The notes: generated from the sequence alone by a model not told the origin. 7,013 nt of DNA from an uncultured Microbacterium sp. (GCA_937988695.1 CALKHM010000251.1:1-7013); one strand, 5' to 3'; counted from the stretch's first letter, positions 1 to 6,412 are shown. Made by a program: numbers and translations.

Positions 1-591
1 GGGTTCGACATGGATGTCGCTGGCACGGTCGTTGATGGCTTGCGCGATGAGCAGGTTCACGAAACGGATGATCGGGGTGTCGTCGCCGTCGTCGAGCGAC
101 TCCGTGTATGCGGCCGTCGAGCTGGAGGCGATCCCCTCGCCGATCTGCACGGAGAGGTCGCTGAGCTCCTCGTCCGAGCGCAGGTAGCGCTCGAAGGCCT
201 GCTGCAGGGCGTCGGCGGCCACCACGACCGGCTCGATCTGCGTGTCGGCGACACTGGTGACGTCGTCGATGGCGATGAGGTCGGTGGGATCCAGCATCCC
301 GACGATGAGCCGGTTGCGCAGCCGCTGCAGCGGAATGAGCTGGTACCGCCGGCATAGGGCGCCGGGCACGATCGCGATGGTGTCGGGGTCGAGCGTCGCG
401 CCGGTGAGGTCGACGAACCGGTGGTTCGTGTGCAGGGCGATCGCCTCGGCGATCTGCCGGTCGGTGACCAGGCGCGACTCGAGCAGCTTCTCGCGCAGGT
501 CGTCGCCGTTTCCGACCTCGCGCAACAGCGCCGCCATCTGTGTGGCATCCACTGCGCCGGTCTGCACCAGCGTCTGTGCAAGGTCTCTCAC
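1..591 (-). CDS. PilB/GspE-family type IV pilus (type II secretion) ATPase, N-terminal part, cut by the left window edge
   Basis: Reading the minus strand with codons ending at position 1 gives 197 uninterrupted residues from a GTG at 591. The first part (about residues 1-60) matches the MshEN/T2SSE N-terminal domain style: a helix with LVQTGAVDATQMAALL, then LVTDRQIAEAIALHTNHRFVDL. A second small domain follows, with VGMLDPTDLIAIDD. The last visible residues, RFVNLLIAQAINDRASDIHVEP in two pieces (RFVNLLIAQAIN, then DRASDIHVEP), are the signature preceding the ATPase core of PilB/GspE proteins. Walker A and B, the Asp box and the zinc motif lie beyond the edge. In this family the hexameric cytoplasmic ATPase drives pilus or pseudopilus assembly. 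The GTG start is chosen because it is preceded by G-rich GGGGATTGGGG and begins the conserved domain. Family assignment is strong; choosing PilB over GspE is inference. Confidence 0.9.
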   Translation of the reverse strand, partial: MRDLAQTLVQTGAVDATQMAALLREVGNGDDLREKLLESRLVTDRQIAEAIALHTNHRFVDLTGATLDPDTIAIVPGALCRRYQLIPLQRLRNRLIVGMLDPTDLIAIDDVTSVADTQIEPVVVAADALQQAFERYLRSDEELSDLSVQIGEGIASSSTAAYTESLDDGDDTPIIRFVNLLIAQAINDRASDIHVEP

Positions 592-611
592 AACGGCCCC
601 AATCCCCGCAC

Positions 612-617
612 ATCTTA
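612..617 (-). promoter_or_regulatory. Possible -10 box (TAAGAT) for the PilB/GspE gene
   Basis: On the minus strand GGATAAGAT lies 20 bases before the GTG at 591. TAAGAT fits the actinobacterial TANNNT -10 pattern and would give a short leader holding the G-rich ribosome-binding stretch. I see no recognisable -35 at 17-18 bp, so this is a weak call. Confidence 0.35.
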
Positions 618-669
618 TCCGGCGACCCGATGCACGGGTAGGGGGCCGCCAGGGACGGGCCCGCCTCGC

Positions 670-675
670 TAGGGT
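670..675 (+). promoter_or_regulatory. Possible -10 box (TAGGGT) for the YihY/BrkB gene, leaderless arrangement
   Basis: TAGGGT is followed after six bases (GGGGCC) by the GTG at 682, so transcription would begin at or next to the start codon. This spacing is typical of leaderless genes in actinobacteria. No clear -35 is visible. The GGGG between could instead act as a weak ribosome-binding site. Confidence 0.45.
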
Positions 676-681
676 GGGGCC

Positions 682-1602
682 GTGCGCGAACTCCTCGGCA
701 GAGCCAAGGCGTGGGCACTGGCCCGCAAGCCGGTGCGCGCGTTCCTGCACTATCGCACGCACGGCGGACCGCTGCTGGCCGATGCGATCACGTATCGCGC
801 CCTGTTCAGCGTCTTCGCCGTGGTGCTCCTCGGGTTCACGGTGGCGGCGGCCTGGCTCGCCGGCGATGCCGGTGCGACCCGGCGCCTCATCCAGGCCGTC
901 GACGCCGTGGTGCCGGGATTGGTCGGCGACGGCGGCCTCATCGACCCGGCGCAGATCACCGCGCCGGCGGGACTCACGATCGCCGGCATCGTCGCGGTCA
1001 TCGGCCTCGTCGGCGCGGCGCTCGGTGCGATCACCTCCACCCGCACGGCACTGCGCACGATCGCCGGACAGGTGCACGACGACGTGTTCTTCGTCTGGGT
1101 GCTGCTGCGAAACCTCGGCCTAGCGGTGGCGATCGCTGTCGGGATCGTGGCGTCGGCGGCCGCGACCTTCCTCGTCTCCGCGGCGGCCGATGCCGTGCGC
1201 GCCTGGGCGGGGCCGGCATCGGCCGACCTCGCGGCGTTCGGCACGCAGGTGGCCGCGATCGTCATCGTGTTCGTGCTGGACGCGGCCATTGTCGTGCTCG
1301 CGTTCGTGGTGCTGTCCGGGCTGAAGGCGCCCGCGCGGGCGCTGCTGCCCGGCGCGCTCATCGGTGCCGTGGGCCTGACCGTGCTGCAGCAGCTGTCCTC
1401 GTTGTTCGTCCGGGGAGCGACGGCCAACCCGCTGCTGGCCTCGTTCGCGTCGCTGATCGCGCTGTTGCTGTGGATGAACCTGTCCGCACAGGTGCTGCTG
1501 ATCGCGTCGTCGTACATCGTCGTCGGGGCGCAGGAGCAGGGCGGCCGGGCGGGCGATGATGCTCCGCCCGCGACGGATCAGTCGGCGGCGACCCCTGCAT
1601 AG
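682..1602 (+). CDS. YihY/virulence factor BrkB family inner-membrane protein
   Basis: This encodes 306 residues, starting at GTG and ending at TAG. After a short basic N-terminus (MRELLGRAKAWALARKPVRA) come about six hydrophobic segments, roughly at residues 40-60, 98-118, 144-168, 186-213, 222-238 and 252-282. The soluble loop between the first two carries AVDAVVPGLVGDGGLID, and DAITYRALFSVFAVV marks the first membrane segment. This order, the length near 300 residues, and LLWMNLSAQVLLIASSYIVVGA in the last segment match the YihY/BrkB (formerly RNase BN-like) family. The family is membrane-bound and its biochemical role is not established; the old tRNase and Bordetella serum-resistance names should not be transferred. 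The C-terminal tail is low-complexity and acidic, and is encoded partly in the overlap with the LysR gene. It is divergent from the pilus ATPase gene with 90 bp between. Confidence 0.9.
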   Translation: MRELLGRAKAWALARKPVRAFLHYRTHGGPLLADAITYRALFSVFAVVLLGFTVAAAWLAGDAGATRRLIQAVDAVVPGLVGDGGLIDPAQITAPAGLTIAGIVAVIGLVGAALGAITSTRTALRTIAGQVHDDVFFVWVLLRNLGLAVAIAVGIVASAAATFLVSAAADAVRAWAGPASADLAAFGTQVAAIVIVFVLDAAIVVLAFVVLSGLKAPARALLPGALIGAVGLTVLQQLSSLFVRGATANPLLASFASLIALLLWMNLSAQVLLIASSYIVVGAQEQGGRAGDDAPPATDQSAATPA

Positions 1603-2459
1603 CCGCGCAGCGCCGCCAGCGTGGCGGCAACGGCGGCGTTTCGTGGACCCTCATCGCGCACGACCGCCCAGTACGACAGCGGATGCGCATACTCGTCGCG
1701 CAGCACGGGTGTGAGCCTATCGTCGCGATCGGCCAGGAAGTCGGGCAGCACGCCGATCCCGGCACCGGCGGCCGTCGCCTCGACGTGCGCGAACACGCTC
1801 GTCGAGCGGATCGACGGAGGAGAGGGCGGCAGCTTCTGCACGGCCCGGTCGAGGTCGTCCACCTGCAGCGACGACTCCACGTAGTAGATCACCGGATGCT
1901 GCCCCAGCGCCTCGATGCCCGACGGCGTCCCCCGCGCGTCGAGGTAGGCAGCGCTCGCATACAGCCGCAGCGAATAGTCGCACACCGGCGTCGCGAACGC
2001 CCGGTGCACCTGTGGTCGGCCCACCACCACCTCGAGGTCGACGCCGGAGCGGTTCTGCCGCACCCGCTGCGTCGCCGCCAGCAGCTCGATCGCCAGCCCC
2101 GGATGCTCCTGCTGCAGCCGTGTCATCGCCGGTACGAGGAATGCCGAGGTGAACGCCTCGGGCGCGGCGATGCGCACCATCCCCTGCACGGGATCGCCGC
2201 CGGTGTCCTCGCCGAGCACGCGCAGCGATGCCTCGATGCCCTCGGCCGCCGCCATCGCCCGGCGGCCGAGCTCGGTGATCTCCCATCCACCCGCGGTGCG
2301 CACCAGGATGCGGCCACCCATGGCCTGCTCGAGCGCGGCGATGCGCCGCGACACCGTGGAGTGGTTCATCCCGAGCACCTCGGCGGCGGCCGTGTAGCGG
2401 CCGAGCCGCGCCACCGCGAGGAACGTCATGAGCGCTTCGGGCTGAGGTTCTCGTACCAC
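1578..2459 (-). CDS. LysR-type transcriptional regulator, probable regulator of mmsBA
   Basis: From GTG 2459 the product is 293 residues. The winged helix-turn-helix is at the N-terminus: LMTFLAVARLGRYTAAAEVL, then GMNHSTVSRRIAALEQAMGG (about residues 10-48), followed by RILVRTAGGWEITELGRRA. The rest is a periplasmic-binding-protein-like effector domain (GMVRIAAPEAFTSAFLVPAM, later GAGIGVLPDFLADRDDRL), as in LysR regulators. The start is uncertain. ATG 2474 and TTG 2495 are in frame upstream, but both fall inside the dyad-rich segment that looks like the binding site, none has a strong ribosome-binding site, and 2459 gives the usual short lead-in before the first conserved Leu/Phe. The gene is divergent from mmsB, so control of valine or 3-hydroxyisobutyrate catabolism is likely by the usual LysR arrangement; the effector is unknown. 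Its stop lies 25 bp inside the convergent YihY/BrkB gene. Confidence 0.9.
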   Translation of the reverse strand: MVREPQPEALMTFLAVARLGRYTAAAEVLGMNHSTVSRRIAALEQAMGGRILVRTAGGWEITELGRRAMAAAEGIEASLRVLGEDTGGDPVQGMVRIAAPEAFTSAFLVPAMTRLQQEHPGLAIELLAATQRVRQNRSGVDLEVVVGRPQVHRAFATPVCDYSLRLYASAAYLDARGTPSGIEALGQHPVIYYVESSLQVDDLDRAVQKLPPSPPSIRSTSVFAHVEATAAGAGIGVLPDFLADRDDRLTPVLRDEYAHPLSYWAVVRDEGPRNAAVAATLAALRGYAGVAAD

Positions 2460-2468
2460 CGCACCAGT

Positions 2469-2515
2469 GTGCATCCATGCACATGGAGCGTGCAAGATTC
2501 ATACTCTCTGTGCAT
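2469..2515. promoter_or_regulatory. Candidate LysR-type operator: dyads and three phased GTGCA(T/A) boxes
   Basis: Two overlapping dyads are present. GTGCAT-CC-ATGCAC (2469-2482) is a perfect palindrome with a two-base centre, and TGCAC-N7-GTGCA (2478-2494) has perfect five-base arms. GTGCAT/GTGCAA/GTGCAT recur at 2469, 2490 and 2510, spaced 21 and 20 bp, about two helical turns. If mmsB transcription starts near 2551, the second dyad is centred near -65, the usual LysR recognition-site position, and the third box abuts the -35. The exact T-N11-A consensus is not met by the outer bases, so the factor assignment is inference. Confidence 0.55.
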
Positions 2516-2544
2516 TGAACAGAAGTGGTGAGCGTGCCTATCCT
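2515..2544 (+). promoter_or_regulatory. Sigma-70-like promoter for mmsBA
   Basis: TTGAAC (2515-2520) is followed after 18 bp by TATCCT (2539-2544). Both boxes are close to actinobacterial housekeeping-sigma consensus. The expected start is near 2551, leaving a leader of about 55 bases before mmsB, which carries its own AGGAGG ribosome-binding site. The -35 touches the third GTGCAT box of the candidate operator. Confidence 0.55.
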
Positions 2545-2606
2545 GGCCAGGACGCGGCACGTCCGGTCGAGGGGACGTCGCGCACGGACACCTTCGAGGA
2601 GGCAGG

Positions 2607-3518
2607 ATGTCGACGATCGCCTGGATCGGACTGGGACACATGGGCGTCCCGATGAGCGCGCGCCTGGTCGAAGCCGGGCACACCGTGCATGGCTACGACA
2701 TCGCGCCGGCGTGCCTGGAGGCCGCCGCAGCGCACGGCGTCATCACGGTCGGGTCGGTGGCCGAGGCGCTCGAGGGCGCCGACGCCTGCTTCACCTCGTT
2801 GCCCATGCCCGCGCACGTGCGCAGCGTGTACGACGGACCCGACGGGATCTGGGCCCACGCGGCATCCCGGACGCTGCTGCTGGACACCTCCACCGTCGAC
2901 GTCGAGACGTCGCGCTGGTGTCACGACGAGTCGGCCGCGCGAGGATTCGCGTTCGTCGACAGCCCGGTCTCGGGCGGCACCGCAGGGGCGGAAGCCCACT
3001 CGTTGACCTTCATGCTCGGGGGAGAGCCGGCAGCCCTCGAGCGCGCGAAGGCGTTCACCGAGCCGATGGCAGGCGCGGTGATCCTGTGCGGCGCGGCGAC
3101 GGCGGGCATCGCCTCGAAGCTCGTGAACAACATGATGCTGTTCATCTCGATGATGGGCGTGGCCGAGGGATCACAGCTCGCCGAGCAGCTCGGACTGGAT
3201 CCCGCCGTCTTCTGGAGCGTTGCGAACGTGTCGTCGGGACAGTCGTGGCCGCAGCGCACCTGGTACCCAGTGCCGGGCGTGGTGCCCACGGCGGCGGCCA
3301 ACCACAACTTCGACGCGACGTTTTCGGTCGATCTCGCACGCAAGGACTGCTCGCTGGCCGTGCAGGCCGGACAGAGCACCGGCGTGCACCTGCCCGCGGC
3401 GACCCTCGCGCTGTCGCAGCTCGACCAGCTCGTCGAGGAGGGGCTGGGCGGCAAGGACTGCTCGCTGGTCACCCGGTTCGCCTCGCCCGACGGAACGCTG
3501 CGCGGCTGGACGCCCTGA
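2607..3518 (+). CDS. mmsB: 3-hydroxyisobutyrate dehydrogenase
   Basis: The 303-residue product oxidises 3-hydroxyisobutyrate to methylmalonate semialdehyde with NAD in valine degradation; it should be cytoplasmic. The Rossmann dinucleotide motif GLGHMG is at residues 8-13, and D31 after the second strand (YDIAP) suggests NAD preference. The family's substrate-binding signature DSPVSGG is at 118-124. The catalytic lysine is K171 in KLVNNMM (171-177), with the conserved Asn at 175. KDCSLA (246-251) is the C-terminal substrate and cofactor contact typical of 3-hydroxyisobutyrate dehydrogenases rather than tartronate-semialdehyde reductases. Length is normal for the family. ATG 2607 is fixed by AGGAGG at 2597-2602, four bases upstream. 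It is the first gene of a two-gene unit with mmsA and lies divergent from the LysR gene. Confidence 0.93.
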   Translation: MSTIAWIGLGHMGVPMSARLVEAGHTVHGYDIAPACLEAAAAHGVITVGSVAEALEGADACFTSLPMPAHVRSVYDGPDGIWAHAASRTLLLDTSTVDVETSRWCHDESAARGFAFVDSPVSGGTAGAEAHSLTFMLGGEPAALERAKAFTEPMAGAVILCGAATAGIASKLVNNMMLFISMMGVAEGSQLAEQLGLDPAVFWSVANVSSGQSWPQRTWYPVPGVVPTAAANHNFDATFSVDLARKDCSLAVQAGQSTGVHLPAATLALSQLDQLVEEGLGGKDCSLVTRFASPDGTLRGWTP

Positions 3519-3528
3519 CGCCTCGCCT

Positions 3529-3588
3529 GGTCGCCTGCCGAGCGAAGCGTCCTCCCGGTCGCCTGCCGAGCGAAGCGAGTCGAAACGA
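3529..3588 (+). repeat. Two degenerate copies of the dispersed repeat inside the mmsB-mmsA gap
   Basis: GGTCGCCTGCCGAGCGAAGC begins at 3529 and again at 3557. The first copy stops after 21 bases (3549). The second continues with the family's typical 3' end, GAGTCGAAACGA, to 3588. Compared with the units at 5150-5561, the GTTGAGCGAGCG part has become GCCTGCCGAGCG. They fill about half of the 118-bp gap between two genes that should be co-transcribed. Confidence 0.8.
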
Positions 3589-3636
3589 CACTCGACACCC
3601 CGACATCCCACATCCGTCCCTCCCATAAGGAGCATC

Positions 3637-5142
3637 ATGACCACCATCACCGAGACCACTCTCCTTCAGATCCCGCACGTCATCGGCGGTCGGCACCTCG
3701 ACCCGGGCGCGCGACGCGGCACCGTGTACAACCCGTCGCGGGGGGTCGCCACCGGCGAGGTGGGGCTCGCGGACGCCGCCCTGGTGGCCGAGGCCGCCGC
3801 CGTCGCGGCCGAGGCGCAGAAGGCATGGCGCGATGTCGGGCTCGTCAAGCGCGCGCAACTGATGTTCCGGGTGCGCGAGATCATCACGTCGCGGGCCGAC
3901 GAGCTCGCGCGCATCATCACCGCCGAGCATGGCAAGACCGTGCCCGATGCGCGCGGCGAGGTCGCCCGGGGCCTGGAGAACGTCGAGTTCTGCACGGGGC
4001 TCATGCATCACCTGAAGGGCGAGTACTCTGAGCAGATCGCCACCGGGCTCGACGTACATCAGGTGCGCCAGCCGCTGGGTGTGGTCGCCTGCATCACCCC
4101 GTTCAACTTCCCCGCCATGCTGCCGTTGTGGATGGTGCCGACGGCGATCGCGGCGGGGAACTCCGTCATCCTCAAGCCCAGCGAACGCGACCCCTCCGCG
4201 GCGGTCTGGCTCGCCGACGCGTTCCGCGAGGCGGGGCTGCCCGACGGCGTGCTCAACGTCGTCCACGGCGACAAGGAGGCCGTCGACGCGATCCTGGCCG
4301 ACCCGACGATCAAGGCCGTCTCGTTCGTGGGCTCCACGCCCATCGCGACCTACATCTACACCGAGGCGGCCGCACACGGCAAGCGGGTGCAGGCGCTCGG
4401 CGGCGCGAAGAATCACATGGTCGTCATGCCCGATGCGGACCTGGATGCCGCGGCCGACGCCGCGGTCTCGGCCGGGTTCGGCTCCGCCGGCGAGCGGTGC
4501 ATGGCGATCTCAGCCGTCGTCGCGGTCGGCGGCGTCGGCGACGCGCTGGTCGCCAAGGTCGCAGACCGCATGAGGGGCCTGCGCATCGGTGACGGCTTCG
4601 ACCCGGGCAACGAGATCGGCCCGCTGATCACGGCCGCCGCGCGCGAGCGCGTGCGCGGCTTCGTGGCCGGTGCCGAGCCGGAGGGGGCGACGCTCGTGGT
4701 CGACGGGCGTGACCAGACGTTCGACTCCGACGGCTTCTTCCTCGGGGCATCCCTGGTCGATGACGTGAGGCCGGGCATGCGCGTGTACGACGAGGAGGTC
4801 TTCGGCCCGGTGCTCTCGGTGCTGCGCGTGGACACCTATGACGAGGCCGTGCAGCTGATCAACGACAACCCGTACGGCAACGGGACGGCGATCTTCACCC
4901 GCGACGGCAAGACCGCGCGACAGTTCGAATACGACATCCAGGTCGGGATGGTCGGCATCAACGTTCCCATCCCGGTGCCGGTCGGCTCGTTCTCGTTCGG
5001 CGGCTGGAAGAACTCGCTGTTCGGCGACACGCACATGTATGGGTCGGAGGCGTTCAACTTCTACACCCGTCGCAAGGTGGTCACCAGCCGCTGGCCCGAG
5101 CCGAGCGAGAGCCAGATCAGTCTCGGCTTCCCCACGCACTGA
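3637..5142 (+). CDS. mmsA: CoA-acylating methylmalonate-semialdehyde dehydrogenase
   Basis: The 501-residue product converts methylmalonate semialdehyde to propionyl-CoA and CO2 with NAD and CoA, following mmsB in valine catabolism. It is an aldehyde dehydrogenase superfamily member: PFNFP at 155-159 (oxyanion Asn157), the NAD-binding Lys180 in ILKPSE, the nucleophile Cys288 in GERCMA (286-291 region), and EEVFGP at 386-391. The segment ALGGAKNH (253-260) lacks the glutamate general base of hydrolytic aldehyde dehydrogenases; this is the hallmark of the CoA-dependent MmsA/IolA group. The Arg before the Cys probably binds the substrate carboxylate. ATG 3637 is set by AAGGAG at 3627-3632, so the longer upstream reading in this frame is not real. 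MmsA and IolA are homologous and share the reaction; the mmsB neighbour favours valine over inositol catabolism. Confidence 0.94.
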   Translation: MTTITETTLLQIPHVIGGRHLDPGARRGTVYNPSRGVATGEVGLADAALVAEAAAVAAEAQKAWRDVGLVKRAQLMFRVREIITSRADELARIITAEHGKTVPDARGEVARGLENVEFCTGLMHHLKGEYSEQIATGLDVHQVRQPLGVVACITPFNFPAMLPLWMVPTAIAAGNSVILKPSERDPSAAVWLADAFREAGLPDGVLNVVHGDKEAVDAILADPTIKAVSFVGSTPIATYIYTEAAAHGKRVQALGGAKNHMVVMPDADLDAAADAAVSAGFGSAGERCMAISAVVAVGGVGDALVAKVADRMRGLRIGDGFDPGNEIGPLITAAARERVRGFVAGAEPEGATLVVDGRDQTFDSDGFFLGASLVDDVRPGMRVYDEEVFGPVLSVLRVDTYDEAVQLINDNPYGNGTAIFTRDGKTARQFEYDIQVGMVGINVPIPVPVGSFSFGGWKNSLFGDTHMYGSEAFNFYTRRKVVTSRWPEPSESQISLGFPTH

Positions 5143-5149
5143 CGCCCCC

Positions 5150-5561
5150 GGTCGTTGAGCGAGCGGAGCGAGTCGAAACGAGGATTCTTCCCTTCCGGTC
5201 GTTGAGCGAGCGCAGCGAGTCGAAACGAGGATTGTTTCCCTTCCGGTCGTTGAGCGAGCGCAGCGAGTCGAAACGAGGGTTGTTCCCCGTCGGTCGTTGA
5301 GCGAGCGCAGCGAGTCGAGACGAGGGTTGTTCCCCGTCGGTCGTTGAGCGAGCGCAGCGAGTCGAAACGAGGGTTGTTCCCTTCCGGTCGTTGAGCGAGC
5401 GCAGCGGGTCGAGACGAGGGTTGTTTCCCTTCCGGTCGTTGAGCGAGCGCAGCGGGTCGAGACGAGGATTGTTTCCTTCCGGTCGTTGAGCGAGCGCAGC
5501 GGGTCGAGACGAGGATTGTTCCCCGTCGGTCGTTGAGCGAGCGCAGCGAGTCGAAACGAGG
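5150..5561 (+). repeat. Nine-unit tandem array of the dispersed repeat (47/48-bp period)
   Basis: Units begin GGTCGTTGAGCGAGCG at 5150, 5197, 5245, 5292, 5339, 5386, 5434, 5481 and 5528, giving periods of 47, 48, 47, 47, 47, 48, 47 and 47. Each has a 34-base core ending in AGTCGAAACGAGG or the variant GGTCGAGACGAGG, then a 13-14-base linker of the form (A/G)TTGTT(T)CC ending in TTCC or GTC. Units 6-8 (5386-5527) share the GGTCGAGACGA variant, which suggests stepwise local duplication. Unit 1 alone has GCGGAGC instead of GCGCAGC. Outer arms TCGTT/AACGA are complementary, but the interior is not, so a single unit folds poorly. The array fills the whole 425-bp gap between the convergent mmsA and CYTH genes and holds no gene. 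Confidence 0.95.
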
Positions 5562-5567
5562 GACTCC

Positions 5568-6182
5568 TCAGCGGCCGAGCGTGCGCGCGAGCTTCGAGCC
5601 GGATGCCGCGACTCGTCCGCCCGCCGCCTCCACCAGCGCGTCGACCTCGGCGAAGAACGCGGCGTGGTCGGCGGGAGCAGCGGGGCCGAGCTCGACCTCC
5701 CACTCGCGCCAAGTCGACTCCGCGCCGCTGCGTTCGTCGCGGGCATGCACGTGATCGTCGACGACCTCTGCGACCAGGCCGCCGGCCTCGTCCCGCAGAG
5801 CGTGGGCGACCCGGTCGTTGCGGATGCGCGCCAGCGCGACCAGTGGCCCGACCGCCCATTCGGAGAGGGCGGCGAGAACCTCCGCGGGCGCATGCTCGTC
5901 GGGGTCCGGGCCCAGCGGCCAGTGCCATTCGTGCTTGCCCTCGGGCGCCGTCGCCTTGATGTGCCATCCGGCGTCGGGACCGCCCTCGCGACGGCGCACC
6001 GCAACGCCTGCCCGCGCGAGCGCCGCGTCGGACGTGTCGAGGTATCGCGCGTCGAGGGCGCGGTGCTCGGCGGCATCCACCGTCGCGACGCCGGGCAGCG
6101 CTGTCCAGTCCGGCATCCGCACGGTCTCGCCGACGTCGTACTTGCGCTCGATCTCCAGCGAGTGGGCGGGTCTCGCGGTCAC
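5568..6182 (-). CDS. CYTH domain-containing protein (triphosphate tunnel phosphatase fold)
   Basis: The 204-residue product starts at GTG 6182. The N-terminal EIERK (residues 10-14) is the ExExK motif that defines CYTH proteins. It is followed by alternating charged strands expected of the eight-stranded tunnel barrel: DARYLDTSD, VAVRRREGG, WHIKATAPEGKHEWHW, VAEVVDDHVHARDE and REWEVELG. Known members (class IV adenylate cyclase, thiamine triphosphatase, inorganic triphosphatase) bind a triphosphate and divalent metal in the tunnel; which substrate applies here cannot be told. Length near 200 is normal for a stand-alone CYTH domain, and there is no CHAD domain attached. The start overlaps the stop of the upstream small gene as GTGA (6182-6179), with GGGACGA just before as a ribosome-binding site, so the two are probably translated together. 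The gene ends next to the repeat array. Confidence 0.9.
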   Translation of the reverse strand: MTARPAHSLEIERKYDVGETVRMPDWTALPGVATVDAAEHRALDARYLDTSDAALARAGVAVRRREGGPDAGWHIKATAPEGKHEWHWPLGPDPDEHAPAEVLAALSEWAVGPLVALARIRNDRVAHALRDEAGGLVAEVVDDHVHARDERSGAESTWREWEVELGPAAPADHAAFFAEVDALVEAAGGRVAASGSKLARTLGR

Positions 6183-6406
6183 TCGTCCCGGCCGTCGGGA
6201 TCAGGGTTGATGTCCTCGGTCGCCTCTTCGTAGACGAAGCGCGCCTCGGTCGGCCCGTCGTGAGCGCCGGTGTTCGCCTCGGCGCCCACGCGCCGGTAGA
6301 TGAGCTGCCCCTCCCCGTAGGGCATGATGAGCGAGTCGGTCACTCCCGGGTCCAGAGGGATGATCTGCCCGTCGAGCGGGCCTCCGGCAAGACGTGCGAT
6401 GGCCAT
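6179..6406 (-). CDS. Small acidic GGPLDG-motif protein of unknown function
   Basis: From ATG 6406 this encodes 75 residues; GTG 6412 would add two more. I do not recognise a named family. The N-terminus MAIARLAGGPLDGQIIPLDP carries a GGPLDG motif that occurs in many short actinobacterial and phage hypothetical proteins. The middle has alternating hydrophobic strands (SLIMPYGEGQLIYRRV, ARFVYEEA), suggesting a small beta-sheet protein, and the C-terminus is acidic (TEDINPDPDGRDE). No signal peptide, membrane segment or cysteine is present. ATG 6406 is preferred because a TAATGT -10 box ends six bases before it. The stop overlaps the CYTH start by four bases, so the two form one unit, and a role connected with the CYTH protein is possible but unproven. 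Confidence 0.8.
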   Translation of the reverse strand: MAIARLAGGPLDGQIIPLDPGVTDSLIMPYGEGQLIYRRVGAEANTGAHDGPTEARFVYEEATEDINPDPDGRDE

Positions 6407-6412
6407 GGACAC

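Noticed and set aside
57..581. Minus-strand 174-codon frame at the left end
   Set aside because: It is Arg/Ser/Pro-rich, typical of a shifted frame in high-GC DNA. The PilB/GspE frame over the same bases has clear domain motifs.
3220..3636. Upstream extension of mmsA to 640 residues
   Set aside because: The added part overlaps mmsB in another frame and reads through the repeat. AAGGAG before ATG 3637 and the normal family length fix the shorter start.
3868..4550. Missing general-base glutamate in the aldehyde dehydrogenase as a sign of inactivity
   Set aside because: Its absence is normal for CoA-acylating methylmalonate-semialdehyde dehydrogenases, so the enzyme is expected to be active.
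5150..5561. CRISPR array
   Set aside because: The spacers are only 13-14 bases and nearly identical to each other, the core also occurs singly elsewhere, and no cas genes are present.
4510..6076. Two long minus-strand reading frames (485 and 319 codons) running through the repeat array
   Set aside because: They translate the repeat into recurring STRCARSTT-like peptides and lie antisense to mmsA or out of frame over the CYTH gene. They are open only because the repeat has no stops, and are a likely source of false hypothetical proteins in annotations.
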